Assembly: GCF_026191635.1 (NCBI RefSeq)
Contig: NZ_JAKRRW010000004.1
Span: 357,358 to 421,357, forward strand
From: Photobacterium obscurum
Lineage (GTDB): Bacteria; Pseudomonadota; Gammaproteobacteria; Enterobacterales; Vibrionaceae
Direction: 5' to 3'
DNA: 64,000 nt
Part shown: positions 1 through 8,206 of the stretch, piece by piece
Layout: each line of letters opens with the position of its first letter
How positions within the stretch are numbered: position 1 is the first letter of the stretch
Notes under the pieces: generated by a model
Told to the model about the DNA's origin: nothing
Seen by the model: the letters and a program-made list of their open reading frames with translations, nothing else
Databases searched by the model: none
Made by a program: the position numbers and the translations under genes

Positions 1-335
1 GGGCAGGCTTCTCCGCCCAGCGCACGGGCAATCATTTGGTGACCGAAGCAGACCCCAATAAATGGAATGTGCTGCTGGTAGAGCTGGTGGATGAAGGCTT
101 CAAATACGCTGATCCATTTGACTTCGTCATTGACGCTGAACTTGCTGCCTGAACTGATGTAGGCATCGCATTCATCCAGTGCCATCGGGTATTGACCGTC
201 GATGACGCGGTAAAAGTTCAGTATTACGCTCGGGTCAACCTGACCGAACAGGTTGCTGAACATTGCTGGGTAATTGCCGTGTTTGGCCTGCAGCTCCGGC
301 CTTACGTCATCGCAAAGTAAGACGCCCAAAATCAT
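1..335 (-). CDS. Class I glutamine amidotransferase-like hydrolase (3' part outside window)
   Basis: Reading on the minus strand from the ATG at 333-335, the protein starts MILGVLLCDD and reaches the nucleophile elbow GVCFGHQ, the conserved cysteine motif of class I glutamine amidotransferases (GuaA/PuuD-like). It runs off the left edge, so the His-Glu part of the triad is not visible. It is the last visible gene of a minus-strand operon, only 12 bp after the alcohol dehydrogenase stop. In PuuD-type pathways such an enzyme hydrolyses a gamma-glutamyl amide to release glutamate, which would suit the upstream ligase. The role is inferred from context; the family assignment rests on the cysteine motif and the N-terminal fold pattern. 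Confidence 0.75.
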   Translation of the reverse strand, partial: MILGVLLCDDVRPELQAKHGNYPAMFSNLFGQVDPSVILNFYRVIDGQYPMALDECDAYISSGSKFSVNDEVKWISVFEAFIHQLYQQHIPFIGVCFGHQMIARALGGEAC

Positions 336-347
336 ACTTTTCCTCGC

Positions 348-1508
348 TTAGTGCAGTCTGCCGTCAACTGCACGGGTAACAATATCGGCATACTGCTCGG
401 CGGTTAATTGGATTGGGTTGCCGGCGGCTGCGGGATCTGAAACGGCCATGGCTCCAAGACGTATAGCCTGCTGGCTATCGATACCTATTTCGGCCAACGT
501 GTTGGGGATATGTAGCTCGGCTCGTAGGGAAAGTATCCAATTTAATACACCGTCAAAGCTGGGGTGCGGTAACGCGAGGTATCGACCGAGCCGGTCCATT
601 TTTTCGTTGATATGGGGTCGGTTGGCCACCAGGACGTAGGGCATCAGAATGGCGTTGAGTAAACCGTGGTGTTTGTTATAGAGCGCACCCAGCGAGTGCG
701 ACAGGGCATGCATGCCCCCTAATCCTTTCTGGAAGGCAGTTGCCCCCATTGTCGAAGCAACCAGCATTTGGGTCCGGGCGTTAGTATTTAACCCGTCAAG
801 GTAAGCGACAGGAAGGTAATGCATGATCATTCTCATTGCTTCGAGCGAGATAGCATCCGCCATCGGGTGATAAGTGTGGGAGCAAAAGGCTTCTAGGCTG
901 TGGGAAAGAGCATCCATACCCGTGGCTGCGGTTAGCTCCGGTGGTAGCTCGGTTATCAGAAACGGGTCTAAGAAAACTTGTATTGGCATCATTTGAGGGT
1001 GAAAAATGATTTTTTTTACCAGCTTGGCTTCGTCGGTAATGACAGCGGCACGCCCAACCTCAGCGCCGGTACCGGCAGTGGTTGGTATCGCTATTACAGG
1101 AGCGATTAATTTGGGGTCTGCCAGTTTCCAGTTTTCACCTTGATCTTCGAAATCCCATAGTGAGTGCGATTGTTTGGCGACTAGTGCTATGGCTTTGGCG
1201 GCATCGATACTGGAACCTCCTCCGAAAGCAATAATACCGTCGTGCTTGCCGTTCAGGTAGTGTTTGACTCCCGCCGCGACATTTCCACTGGTAGGGTTCC
1301 CTTGAATATCGTTGAAAAGCTCTAGTTTTAACTCGGACTGCCTGCATCGGGTCAGGGTATCGCGAACCATTTTGCTAACAGCCAGGGTTGGGTCGGTAAC
1401 CATCATGGGATTATTAATCCCGGCCTCCTGACAGTAATCAGCCAGGTGGTCCGTGCAGTGCTCACCAACGGTGATGGATGTGGGGTAGTTCCAATGCGCT
1501 TGGTGCAT
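348..1508 (-). CDS. Iron-containing alcohol dehydrogenase
   Basis: 386 residues, the usual length of group III Fe-dependent alcohol dehydrogenases. Visible hallmarks are the NAD-binding GGGSSIDAAKA near residue 97, the metal-binding GMDALSHSLEAF around residue 197 and HALSHSLGALYNKHHG around residue 267, whose histidines coordinate iron. It is expected to interconvert an alcohol and an aldehyde with NAD(P) in the cytoplasm. It lies between an aldehyde dehydrogenase (12 bp upstream) and a glutamine amidotransferase (12 bp downstream), so alcohol to aldehyde to acid oxidation of a gamma-glutamylated substrate is plausible. The exact substrate is not visible. Confidence 0.9.
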   Translation of the reverse strand: MHQAHWNYPTSITVGEHCTDHLADYCQEAGINNPMMVTDPTLAVSKMVRDTLTRCRQSELKLELFNDIQGNPTSGNVAAGVKHYLNGKHDGIIAFGGGSSIDAAKAIALVAKQSHSLWDFEDQGENWKLADPKLIAPVIAIPTTAGTGAEVGRAAVITDEAKLVKKIIFHPQMMPIQVFLDPFLITELPPELTAATGMDALSHSLEAFCSHTYHPMADAISLEAMRMIMHYLPVAYLDGLNTNARTQMLVASTMGATAFQKGLGGMHALSHSLGALYNKHHGLLNAILMPYVLVANRPHINEKMDRLGRYLALPHPSFDGVLNWILSLRAELHIPNTLAEIGIDSQQAIRLGAMAVSDPAAAGNPIQLTAEQYADIVTRAVDGRLH

Positions 1509-1519
1509 GTCTGTAGCTC

Positions 1520-2926
1520 CTACAGGTGCTTGATATGGAAAGACTTGGGACGAGTGAGGGTTTCAAAACCTAGCGTTGATAGGGCATAACCGCGTCCGGA
1601 ATGTTTGACTCCTGTCCAGGCTAGGGCGGGATCCAGATAGTCACAGCGATTGACAAAGAAGGTGCCAGTTTCTAACTGTTCACCAAGGGCTATCGCTTTG
1701 TCATAATTTTGCGTGAAAATACTGGCAGTCAGCCCAAACTCGCTGTCATTCATCAGCACTATCGCCTCATCATCTGAGTGGACTTTTTGTACTGCTACGA
1801 CCGGGCCAAAGGTTTCTTCTTTCATGATACGCATTTGATGATTTACGCCGGTGAGCAACTGAGGCGCCAGGTAAGGCGTGCCTTTTTGGCTCTTGGGGAA
1901 ATCAGCCTCTTTGACGTGCGCCGTTGCTCCCATATTTACGGCTTCTGTGATTTGTTCGCGGACAAATTCAGCGGCACTGGTACGAACCAGAGGGCCCAGT
2001 GTTGTGTGTTGTTCCAGCGGTGAGTCTAACTGGTAGTTGTTGATGATCTGTGTGGCTTTTGCCACAAACTCGTCGTGTATAGACGCGTCGACATACACGC
2101 GCTCAATACCGCAACATGACTGTCCTGAGTTAAAGAGTGCGCCGTCAACGATGGCTTCAGCGGCCTGGTTGAGGTTGGCATCTGCCCGAACATAAGCAGG
2201 GTCTTTGCCACCAAGTTCCAGACCGATGCCATGAAAGTGTCCTGCCGCTGCTCTTTCGACAATTTGCCCGCCTTTTACTGAACCGGTAAATACCACATGC
2301 TGGATATGTTCACTGGCAATTAAATACTCGGTATGAGCATGGCTAAGATAAAGGTGTTGAAAGACGCCATCAGGCAGGCCTGCGTCATTGAATGCTTGCT
2401 GAAGGCGCTCCGCGCATAACGGGGTTTGCGAGGAATGTTTAAGGATAACGGTATTGCCGGCCAATAAAGCGGGGATTATTGAATTGATAGCTGTTAGATA
2501 GGGGTAGTTCCACGGAGCGATGACAACCACTGTGCCGAGTGGCTCACGTTTGATATACCGTGTAAAGCCTGGTTTAACCTCTAGATTAACCGTCGCTAGC
2601 GCATCATCACAAATGGCGATCATATAGCGTGCCCTTTCTTCAAGGCCTGATAGTTCGATACCGCTATAGCGAATAGGCCTGCCCATCATCCAACTTAGTT
2701 CACAGGCAATCATTTCCCTGTGGTCTAGCAAAGCGTCAATGGCTCTGCTGCAATAGAATTTTCGTTCTGCCAGTGATGTCAGGCGCCAGTTTTCTTCTGC
2801 AAAATTGGATTGTTCTATTGCTTGCTGAACATCTTCTTGGGTGGCTAATTGCTTGCTCACAATAATTCTGCCATCAACTGGTGAGACGGTATGCTGGACT
2901 GTGTCTTTCCCGTCGGGTTCTGTCAT
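1520..2926 (-). CDS. NAD(P)-dependent aldehyde dehydrogenase
   Basis: 468 residues of the aldehyde dehydrogenase superfamily, oxidising an aldehyde to a carboxylate. The catalytic set is visible: APWNYP with Asn140, the Lys163 region (TVILKHSS), GLELGGKDP with general base Glu237, and FNSGQSCC with nucleophile Cys271. The C-terminal KEETFGPV motif is also present. It sits 11 bp downstream of the glutamine-synthetase-like gene and 11 bp upstream of the iron alcohol dehydrogenase, so the three are very probably co-transcribed. In PuuC-type pathways this enzyme oxidises gamma-glutamyl aminoaldehydes; that role is an inference from the neighbours. Confidence 0.9.
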   Translation of the reverse strand: MTEPDGKDTVQHTVSPVDGRIIVSKQLATQEDVQQAIEQSNFAEENWRLTSLAERKFYCSRAIDALLDHREMIACELSWMMGRPIRYSGIELSGLEERARYMIAICDDALATVNLEVKPGFTRYIKREPLGTVVVIAPWNYPYLTAINSIIPALLAGNTVILKHSSQTPLCAERLQQAFNDAGLPDGVFQHLYLSHAHTEYLIASEHIQHVVFTGSVKGGQIVERAAAGHFHGIGLELGGKDPAYVRADANLNQAAEAIVDGALFNSGQSCCGIERVYVDASIHDEFVAKATQIINNYQLDSPLEQHTTLGPLVRTSAAEFVREQITEAVNMGATAHVKEADFPKSQKGTPYLAPQLLTGVNHQMRIMKEETFGPVVAVQKVHSDDEAIVLMNDSEFGLTASIFTQNYDKAIALGEQLETGTFFVNRCDYLDPALAWTGVKHSGRGYALSTLGFETLTRPKSFHIKHL

Positions 2927-2937
2927 GCCTGCTATCC

Positions 2938-4305
2938 TCAGATAATTTCAAAATAGCGGTTTAGCTCCCAGTCGGTCACATGCTTTCTGAATTCCCGGTC
3001 TTCCCATTCCCTGGAAGCCGCGAAGTGATCAACAAACGCATCACCAAACAACTCTCTTGCAGCCTGAGAGGCTTTAAAGCACTGCGTGGCATCCCATAGG
3101 GTACGGGGCAGCGCTAACTCTCGAGGATGAGCTTGCTCATAAGCATTACCTATTACAGGTGTATGAGGTTCCCATCCATGAGCTATGCCATATAACCCTG
3201 AGCCCAATGCAGCGGCCAGTGCGAGATAAGGATTGGCATCAGCCGCACCGATGCGATATTCAATACGCTGGGTTTTGGCAGAGCCGGAGATGACTCTTAG
3301 TGCGGTAGTGCGGTTTTCTACGCCCCAAGTTGCATCCGTTGGGGCCCAGAAGCCTGGAATCATTCGGCTATAGCTGTTTACGGAAGGGGCGATCATACAG
3401 AGCAGTTCTGGCATCAGGCGTTGCTGGCCGGCAAGAAAGTGGCGCTGTAGTTGGCTCATCGTATGCTCTTGGCCTTGGTCATAAAATGCGGATGAGCCAT
3501 CTTTGTTTTGTAGCGAAAGGTGGATATGGCCACTTTGCCCTGGGTAGTCATCGCTCCATTTAGCCATAAATGTGGCAAGCAAATCATTCTTTTGAGCCAA
3601 TACTTTCATATAGGTTTTGAATAGTGCTGCTTTGTCTGCAGCAGCCTCGGCATGGTCAACTGAAATGGCCGCCTCGATGACACCCGGTCCGGTTTCGGAA
3701 TGAATTCCCTCGATGGGAAAGTCCATGGTTTCTGCCATGGCGAGAATAGCTTTGTACAAGTCAGAGTATGTCGAGTTGCGGATCATCGAGTAGCCAAACC
3801 AGTCCGGGGTAATGGTTTCAAGGTTTCTGAATCCTTTCTCCCGTGCCGAGTGTGGTGTCTCTTTGAACAGGAAGAATTCATATTCAAGGGCAGCAAATGC
3901 ATCAAAGCCCATCTCAGTGGCTTTACTGAGGACTTTTCTTAAGGCGGCGCGAGGGCAGACTGCTTCAGCCTCTCCGGCAAATTCGGCAATGAATAGCAGC
4001 ATGCCGTCTTCATCGAGTACTTCACGGCAGCTTTCCGGAATGATACGGACCGGGGCATCGGGATAACCGGTATGCCACCCCGTATAGCGTGCATTGTCAT
4101 ACAGCTGGTCTTTGACATCCCAGCCCAGAACGACATCGCAAAAGGCAAAACCGTGGTCGAGTGAAGAAAAGAACTTGCTCTTCGACATGTATTTTCCCCG
4201 CATGACGCCATCGTTATCAAACAGCCCTACTTTGACATGAGTAAGTCCACGTTCTCTGATAATGGCCTTGGCATCTTCAGGGGTTTTAACGCTTCTCGGT
4301 TCCAT
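2938..4305 (-). CDS. Glutamine synthetase-like gamma-glutamyl-amine ligase
   Basis: A type I glutamine-synthetase fold protein of about 455 residues from the ATG at 4305, close to PuuA, which ligates glutamate to an amine using ATP. Visible signatures are LEYEFFLF (metal-binding glutamates), GHIHLS, the APSVNSYSRMIPG nucleotide/glutamate loop and RIEYRIGAADANPYL. The frame stays open back to a TTG at 4455, but the extra 50 residues are basic and low-complexity and the family normally begins near the chosen methionine, so the ATG start is preferred. It is the first gene of the minus-strand operon with aldehyde dehydrogenase, alcohol dehydrogenase and amidotransferase. It is unlikely to be the housekeeping GlnA: it lacks the adenylylation-site region and its neighbours are catabolic. 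Confidence 0.85.
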   Translation of the reverse strand: MEPRSVKTPEDAKAIIRERGLTHVKVGLFDNDGVMRGKYMSKSKFFSSLDHGFAFCDVVLGWDVKDQLYDNARYTGWHTGYPDAPVRIIPESCREVLDEDGMLLFIAEFAGEAEAVCPRAALRKVLSKATEMGFDAFAALEYEFFLFKETPHSAREKGFRNLETITPDWFGYSMIRNSTYSDLYKAILAMAETMDFPIEGIHSETGPGVIEAAISVDHAEAAADKAALFKTYMKVLAQKNDLLATFMAKWSDDYPGQSGHIHLSLQNKDGSSAFYDQGQEHTMSQLQRHFLAGQQRLMPELLCMIAPSVNSYSRMIPGFWAPTDATWGVENRTTALRVISGSAKTQRIEYRIGAADANPYLALAAALGSGLYGIAHGWEPHTPVIGNAYEQAHPRELALPRTLWDATQCFKASQAARELFGDAFVDHFAASREWEDREFRKHVTDWELNRYFEII

Positions 4306-4621
4306 ATTGCAGGCATCCCTGTAAAGTCTGTTTAGCAAGCCGCCGAATTGGGTTATATCGCTTGTGCGCTTTCTGGATCTTCTGCGCCCAGTCTGCCCAT
4401 CGAATTTATAGGTGGCTGATATATTTAACCTAGGAAGCAAGGGGATATTAGTCAACTATGAACAAGGGGGATTTTTCTTTGCGCTATAGTTATACCAAAC
4501 AGAATATTTCTGTTGTGTAGAACTACTATACCTTCATCAATTTGGGGTGTTTGCTAATGGCGGCTACTGCTCTGATGGGAGAGGATGGTGGTTCAGTTGG
4601 TATTGTAGTAAGGAGCTAGCC
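4306..4621. other. Divergent control region between the gamma-glutamyl operon and tna
   Basis: 316 bases separate the preferred start of the minus-strand ligase from tnaC. Part of it is open as an N-terminal extension of the ligase from a TTG, judged non-coding here. It holds the 7-3-7 inverted repeat at 4498-4514 and the tnaC ribosome site AAGGAG at 4610-4615. No convincing CRP site was found by eye, although tna operons of relatives are CRP-dependent. Confidence 0.5.
4498..4514. promoter_or_regulatory. Perfect 7-3-7 inverted repeat, probable operator
   Basis: AACAGAA-TAT-TTCTGTT is a perfect inverted repeat with a 3-base spacer, flanked by a second looser symmetry (TATAGT at 4485-4490, ACTATA at 4525-4530). 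It lies about 190 bp upstream of the ligase ATG and about 110 bp upstream of tnaC. The form suits a dimeric repressor or activator; which protein binds is unknown. Confidence 0.45.
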
Positions 4622-4717
4622 ATGTCTAGGAAACTTCTACAAGCTTATTGTCTTCGGCCCGCCCGGGTAGCTTGGTTTAATCAAGACAACCGCCTCTGCA
4701 ATAACTTTCCTTCTTAA
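4622..4717 (+). CDS. tnaC: Tryptophanase operon leader peptide TnaC
   Basis: A 31-codon reading frame preceded by AAGGAG at 4610-4615, six bases before the ATG. Its C-terminal part reads WFNQDNRLCNNFPS. The tryptophan, aspartate and proline are spaced exactly as Trp12, Asp16 and Pro24 of E. coli TnaC (+4 and +12 from Trp), the residues that make the ribosome stall when free tryptophan is high. Stalling there masks Rho access and lets transcription reach tnaA, 50 bp downstream. A boxA-like CCCTCTTTGA follows at 4721-4730. Unlike E. coli, one serine codon follows the critical proline before a TAA stop, so the stall would act on elongation rather than release. Confidence 0.85.
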   Translation: MSRKLLQAYCLRPARVAWFNQDNRLCNNFPS

Positions 4718-4767
4718 TGTCCCTCTTTGATAGTTAGCTACGTTGCATATTTAGTTTATGCCTGTGT

Positions 4768-6195
4768 ATGGATAAACAAATGGGGGTGATGATGAAACGT
4801 ATTCCAGAGCCTTTTCGAATCAAAATGGTTGAACCTATCCGGTTGACAACCCTTGCAGAGCGGGAAAAAGCCTTGGAACAGGCTGGCTATAACCCCTTCG
4901 CTTTAAAAAGCGAAGATGTGTATATCGATTTGCTGACGGATTCGGGGACTGGGGCGATGAGCGATTCGCAATGGGCTGGGTTAATGCTGGGGGATGAGTC
5001 TTACGCAGGAAGTCGTAACTATTTTCACCTTAAAGATGCGGTACAGGATATTTTTGGTTATAGCGATTTTGTTCCCACCCACCAGGGGCGAGGTGCCGAG
5101 CAAATATTATTTCCATGCCTAGTCGAAAAAATGCAGCGAGAACGTGGCGGAGCCCAGCCGGTATTTATATCGAATTACCATTTTGACACCACGGCCGCTC
5201 ATGTCGAATTTACAGGTGCCATGGCCATTAACGTGGTTGATGAACGGGCGTTTAATACCGAGCAGCCTTATGACTGGAAAGGTAATATTGATCTACAAAA
5301 GTTAAACGACGCTGTCAGCCACTATGGAGCGAGTAATATCGCTGGGATTATTATGACCGTTACCTGTAACAGTACTGGTGGCCAACCTGTCTCTATGGCT
5401 AATCTTAAAGCCGTATATCAACTTGCCCAGTATCATCAAATCCCCGTGGTCATGGATTCAGCCCGGTTTTGTGAAAATGCATGGTTTATCAAGCAACGGG
5501 AAGCGGGCTATCAGCATACACCGATTAAGCAGATAGTGTCTGAGATGTACCAGTATGCCGATATGCTGACATTATCGGCGAAAAAAGATCCAATGGTTAA
5601 TATTGGCGGGCTCTGTGCTATTCGAAATGATCGGCCTCTGTTTCAAGTCGTGCAGACACGATGTGTGCCGTTGGAAGGTTTTGTTACCTATGGCGGAATG
5701 GCGGGAAGAGATATGGAGGCATTAGCTCGTGGCCTTTATGAGGCTCTCGATGAGGATTTCCTGACTTACAGGATCAAACAGGTAGAGTATCTGGCTTGCC
5801 GGCTTAAGAAGGGAGGTGTACCCGTCCAGTGGCCGGCTGGTGGACATGCTGTTTTTGTCGATGCCAAGAAAATGCTACCGCATATTCCCCCCGAGCAATT
5901 TCCGGCTCAGGCATTATGCAATGCGCTGTATCTCGAAGCGGGCATTCGTGCAGTGGAGATTGGTTCCTTGCTGCTAGGGCGTGACCCTGTCACAGGTGGG
6001 CAGAAGTCTTCACCGATGGAATTTATGCGGCTGACTATTCCGCGCCGGGTCTATACCAATGATCATATGGATTATATTGCTGACGCACTGTTCGAAGTCG
6101 CTAGAAAGGCTGAAACCTTGTCAGGGCTGACATTTGAATATGAACCGCCCGTCTTACGGCATTTTATGGCTGTGATGAAACCTCTTTCAATTTAG
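4768..6195 (+). CDS. tnaA: Tryptophanase (tryptophan indole-lyase)
   Basis: PLP enzyme splitting L-tryptophan to indole, pyruvate and ammonia. The 475 residues follow E. coli TnaA throughout: PEPFRI start, [44 protein letters not shown] and the PLP lysine block SAKKD (Lys273 here), ending [11 protein letters not shown]. The tyrosine phenol-lyase alternative fits less well. The start is uncertain: ATGs at 4768, 4780, 4789 and 4792 are in frame, and only the later ones align with the family. It is controlled by the tnaC leader. No tryptophan permease gene (tnaB) follows, unlike the E. coli operon. Confidence 0.93.
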   Translation: MDKQMGVMMKRIPEPFRIKMVEPIRLTTLAEREKALEQAGYNPFALKSEDVYIDLLTDSGTGAMSDSQWAGLMLGDESYAGSRNYFHLKDAVQDIFGYSDFVPTHQGRGAEQILFPCLVEKMQRERGGAQPVFISNYHFDTTAAHVEFTGAMAINVVDERAFNTEQPYDWKGNIDLQKLNDAVSHYGASNIAGIIMTVTCNSTGGQPVSMANLKAVYQLAQYHQIPVVMDSARFCENAWFIKQREAGYQHTPIKQIVSEMYQYADMLTLSAKKDPMVNIGGLCAIRNDRPLFQVVQTRCVPLEGFVTYGGMAGRDMEALARGLYEALDEDFLTYRIKQVEYLACRLKKGGVPVQWPAGGHAVFVDAKKMLPHIPPEQFPAQALCNALYLEAGIRAVEIGSLLLGRDPVTGGQKSSPMEFMRLTIPRRVYTNDHMDYIADALFEVARKAETLSGLTFEYEPPVLRHFMAVMKPLSI

Positions 6196-6404
6196 GGGCT
6201 GTCTATTTTTCTCCTCAAGTTTTATCTGAAGGCATTCTTTGCCATACGGGGAAATGCTGAAAGATAAACCGGGCATAATTTCTGTGATGCTAATCCCAAC
6301 GTGATAAAGGTCTCAGATGAATGTTAACCCACTGACTATATTGGAAGTGATCCATAGCTGACGAGGTGTACTCGTTTGTAATGATGATGACAAGGAGTGT
6401 TAAC

Positions 6405-7238
6405 ATGAGGAGAAAAGCGTTAGGAACGCAGTGGTTACTTGTTTTGGGGTTATTTAGTGCTTGGTCGTTTAATTCCTGGTCAGCTGATGAAAACTCGGTA
6501 CAGTTGGTTTTTTCAGAGTCTGGCAAAACTGTTAAATCTTTAGCCCTTAAGAATTTGAAGAAACAACTATCAACACGCCAAGTCGATATCTACGATCCTC
6601 AGTATGGTAAGAATAAACGTTATCTTGCATTCTCACTTCATGATGTTATGGCGTTAGCCTATGGTAAAGGCTGGGAAGGCCAATTAGCGACAGATGTGAA
6701 TTTCATTGCGTTAGACGGCTATCAGGCTGTTGTCTCTTTTGACAAATTACTCGAAGAAGGGGGCTATATCGTTTACTACGATAGGGATTATCCTGACTGG
6801 GAACCTATTGGACATAATCAAACTAATCCCGGCCCGTTTTATCTGGTTTGGTCGGGTAGTAAGCAAACGCCGAAGCAGGCCTTTCCCTGGCCATATCAAC
6901 TAGCAAGGGTTGATACGGTAGAGTTTAAATATCGATATCCTAAGGTATATCCACAAGGTGTTAAAAAAAACAGCAATGTATACAGTGGGTTTAGGTTGTT
7001 TAAAGATCGCTGCATGAAATGTCACGCTTTAGATCAAGATGGTGGAAAAGTTGGACCGGATTTAAATGCCCCTATGAATATTCTCGCTTACCGAGAGCCT
7101 GCGGTGTTACGTGAATATATTCGTCAGCCATCTAAATTCCGATATACCCAGATGCCGGATCATACCGACTTGTCTTATCAGCAGATAGATAACCTACTTG
7201 AATATCTTAAATATCAAGGGAAAGTAACTAAACAATAA
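6405..7238 (+). CDS. Exported c-type cytochrome with molybdopterin-oxidoreductase-like N-terminal domain
   Basis: 277 residues from the ATG at 6405, chosen for AAGGAG at 6392-6397 and the signal peptide that follows (RRK, hydrophobic LLVLGLFSAW, cleavage near SWS-ADE). Residues about 30-170 resemble the sulfite-oxidase-like fold seen in oxidoreductase families (FSLHDVMALAY, NFIALDGYQAVV, GGYIVYYDRD, GPFYLVW), but I see no cofactor cysteine. The C-terminal 90 residues are a small cytochrome c domain with CMKCH haem attachment and a distal Met candidate in TQMPDH. It is probably a periplasmic electron carrier; its partner is unknown. It stands alone 200 bp after tnaA. Confidence 0.75.
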   Translation: MRRKALGTQWLLVLGLFSAWSFNSWSADENSVQLVFSESGKTVKSLALKNLKKQLSTRQVDIYDPQYGKNKRYLAFSLHDVMALAYGKGWEGQLATDVNFIALDGYQAVVSFDKLLEEGGYIVYYDRDYPDWEPIGHNQTNPGPFYLVWSGSKQTPKQAFPWPYQLARVDTVEFKYRYPKVYPQGVKKNSNVYSGFRLFKDRCMKCHALDQDGGKVGPDLNAPMNILAYREPAVLREYIRQPSKFRYTQMPDHTDLSYQQIDNLLEYLKYQGKVTKQ

Positions 7239-7267
7239 ATTTATGATTATTTTAAAAGATAGATATG

Positions 7268-7300
7268 CCCCCAAACAACCTCAAGATGATCGTTTGGGTA
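7268..7300. repeat. Dispersed palindromic repeat copy
   Basis: CCCCAAAC and GTTTGGG arms enclose a core containing CCTCAAGAT, the reverse complement of the ATCTTGAGG core at 25771-25783. It lies downstream of the cytochrome gene and may also act as a weak hairpin. Confidence 0.5.
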
Positions 7301-7434
7301 GTGATATAAAAGAAAGCTTTGCTTGTTGCTCGTGCTTCAATAGATACCAATGGAATAGAAATTAGTTTTACGTCCCAAAAAACTGTGCTTCAATACCCCT
7401 CAAATAATAAAGTTAGTTGTAAAAGGAAGTTTTT

Positions 7435-8121
7435 ATGTCTCTTATCATCCCTATGGTGATATTTATGCAACAGCGGATGGCTGAAGCGGGCAACGCCGAG
7501 GATGCAAAGGCGATGCAAGAATATATGAAAACAGAGCAGCCATTTTTCGGGGTAAAAGCACCAGAGCGCAAAGCCATATTCAAACAAGCGCGTGAGCATA
7601 CTAAGGTGAGCACGTTTATCGAGTATAGCCGCTTGGTGCTATGGCTCTGGTCAGGTGAAAACCGTGAAGAGCAGTATCTGGCGATGGATGCTGCCGAGTA
7701 CTATAAAGCATTTCGCACTAGAGAAGCGTTCGACATTTATGAAGAAATGCTACTGGGCGCCAACCACTGGGATACGGTCGACAAGATATCTTCAAACTTG
7801 ATTGGTCCGTTGGTTAAAGATTATCGCGAATTAGAACAAAAATTGATTGAATGGCGCGGCTCAAACAATATGTGGTTACGCCGGGCTTCGTTGCTGGCTC
7901 ATCTTAAACATAAAACAGAGACAAATGTTCCTCTGCTGGAAGAGACCATATTAATGTTGGCGCATGAAGATGAATTTTTCATTCAGAAAGCGATAGGCTG
8001 GGTATTGCGTGAGTATTCAAAGGCGGAGCCTGAATATGTATCTGATTTTGTTGCTAAGCACAGTGACAAGCTAGCCCCACTAAGCAAGAGGGAAGCATTG
8101 AAAGTGATTGAAAATGTATAA
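7435..8121 (+). CDS. DNA alkylation repair protein, AlkD-like HEAT-repeat family
   Basis: 228 residues of the AlkD/DNA-alkylation-repair family: PFFGVKAPERKAIFK near residue 36, HWDTVDKISSNLIGP around residue 117 (the Trp-Asp helix that lines the DNA groove), MWLRRASLLAHL and FIQKAIGWVLREYSK near the C-terminus. Members are non-base-flipping glycosylases that remove alkylated, cationic purines. AAGGAAG precedes the ATG at 7435. It is monocistronic, ended by a strong bidirectional terminator. I assign the family with confidence, the precise substrate not. Confidence 0.88.
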   Translation: MSLIIPMVIFMQQRMAEAGNAEDAKAMQEYMKTEQPFFGVKAPERKAIFKQAREHTKVSTFIEYSRLVLWLWSGENREEQYLAMDAAEYYKAFRTREAFDIYEEMLLGANHWDTVDKISSNLIGPLVKDYRELEQKLIEWRGSNNMWLRRASLLAHLKHKTETNVPLLEETILMLAHEDEFFIQKAIGWVLREYSKAEPEYVSDFVAKHSDKLAPLSKREALKVIENV

Positions 8122-8159
8122 ACGATAAGAGTTATACCCGGTTATTTAGCGCTAAACGT

Positions 8160-8187
8160 AAAAAAGCCATCAATGATGGCTTTTTTT
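8160..8187. terminator. Bidirectional rho-independent terminator
   Basis: AAAAAAGCCATC-AAT-GATGGCTTTTTT, a 12-bp perfect stem with a 3-base loop and T runs on both strands. It sits between the convergent alkD-like gene and the MaoC gene and can serve both. Confidence 0.9.
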
Positions 8188-8206
8188 GCATTCGGGCTAT
8201 AGCACT

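Noticed and set aside
4306..4455. N-terminal extension of the glutamine-synthetase-like ligase from a TTG
   Set aside because: The extra 50 residues are basic and unlike the family; the ATG at 4305 fits known starts.
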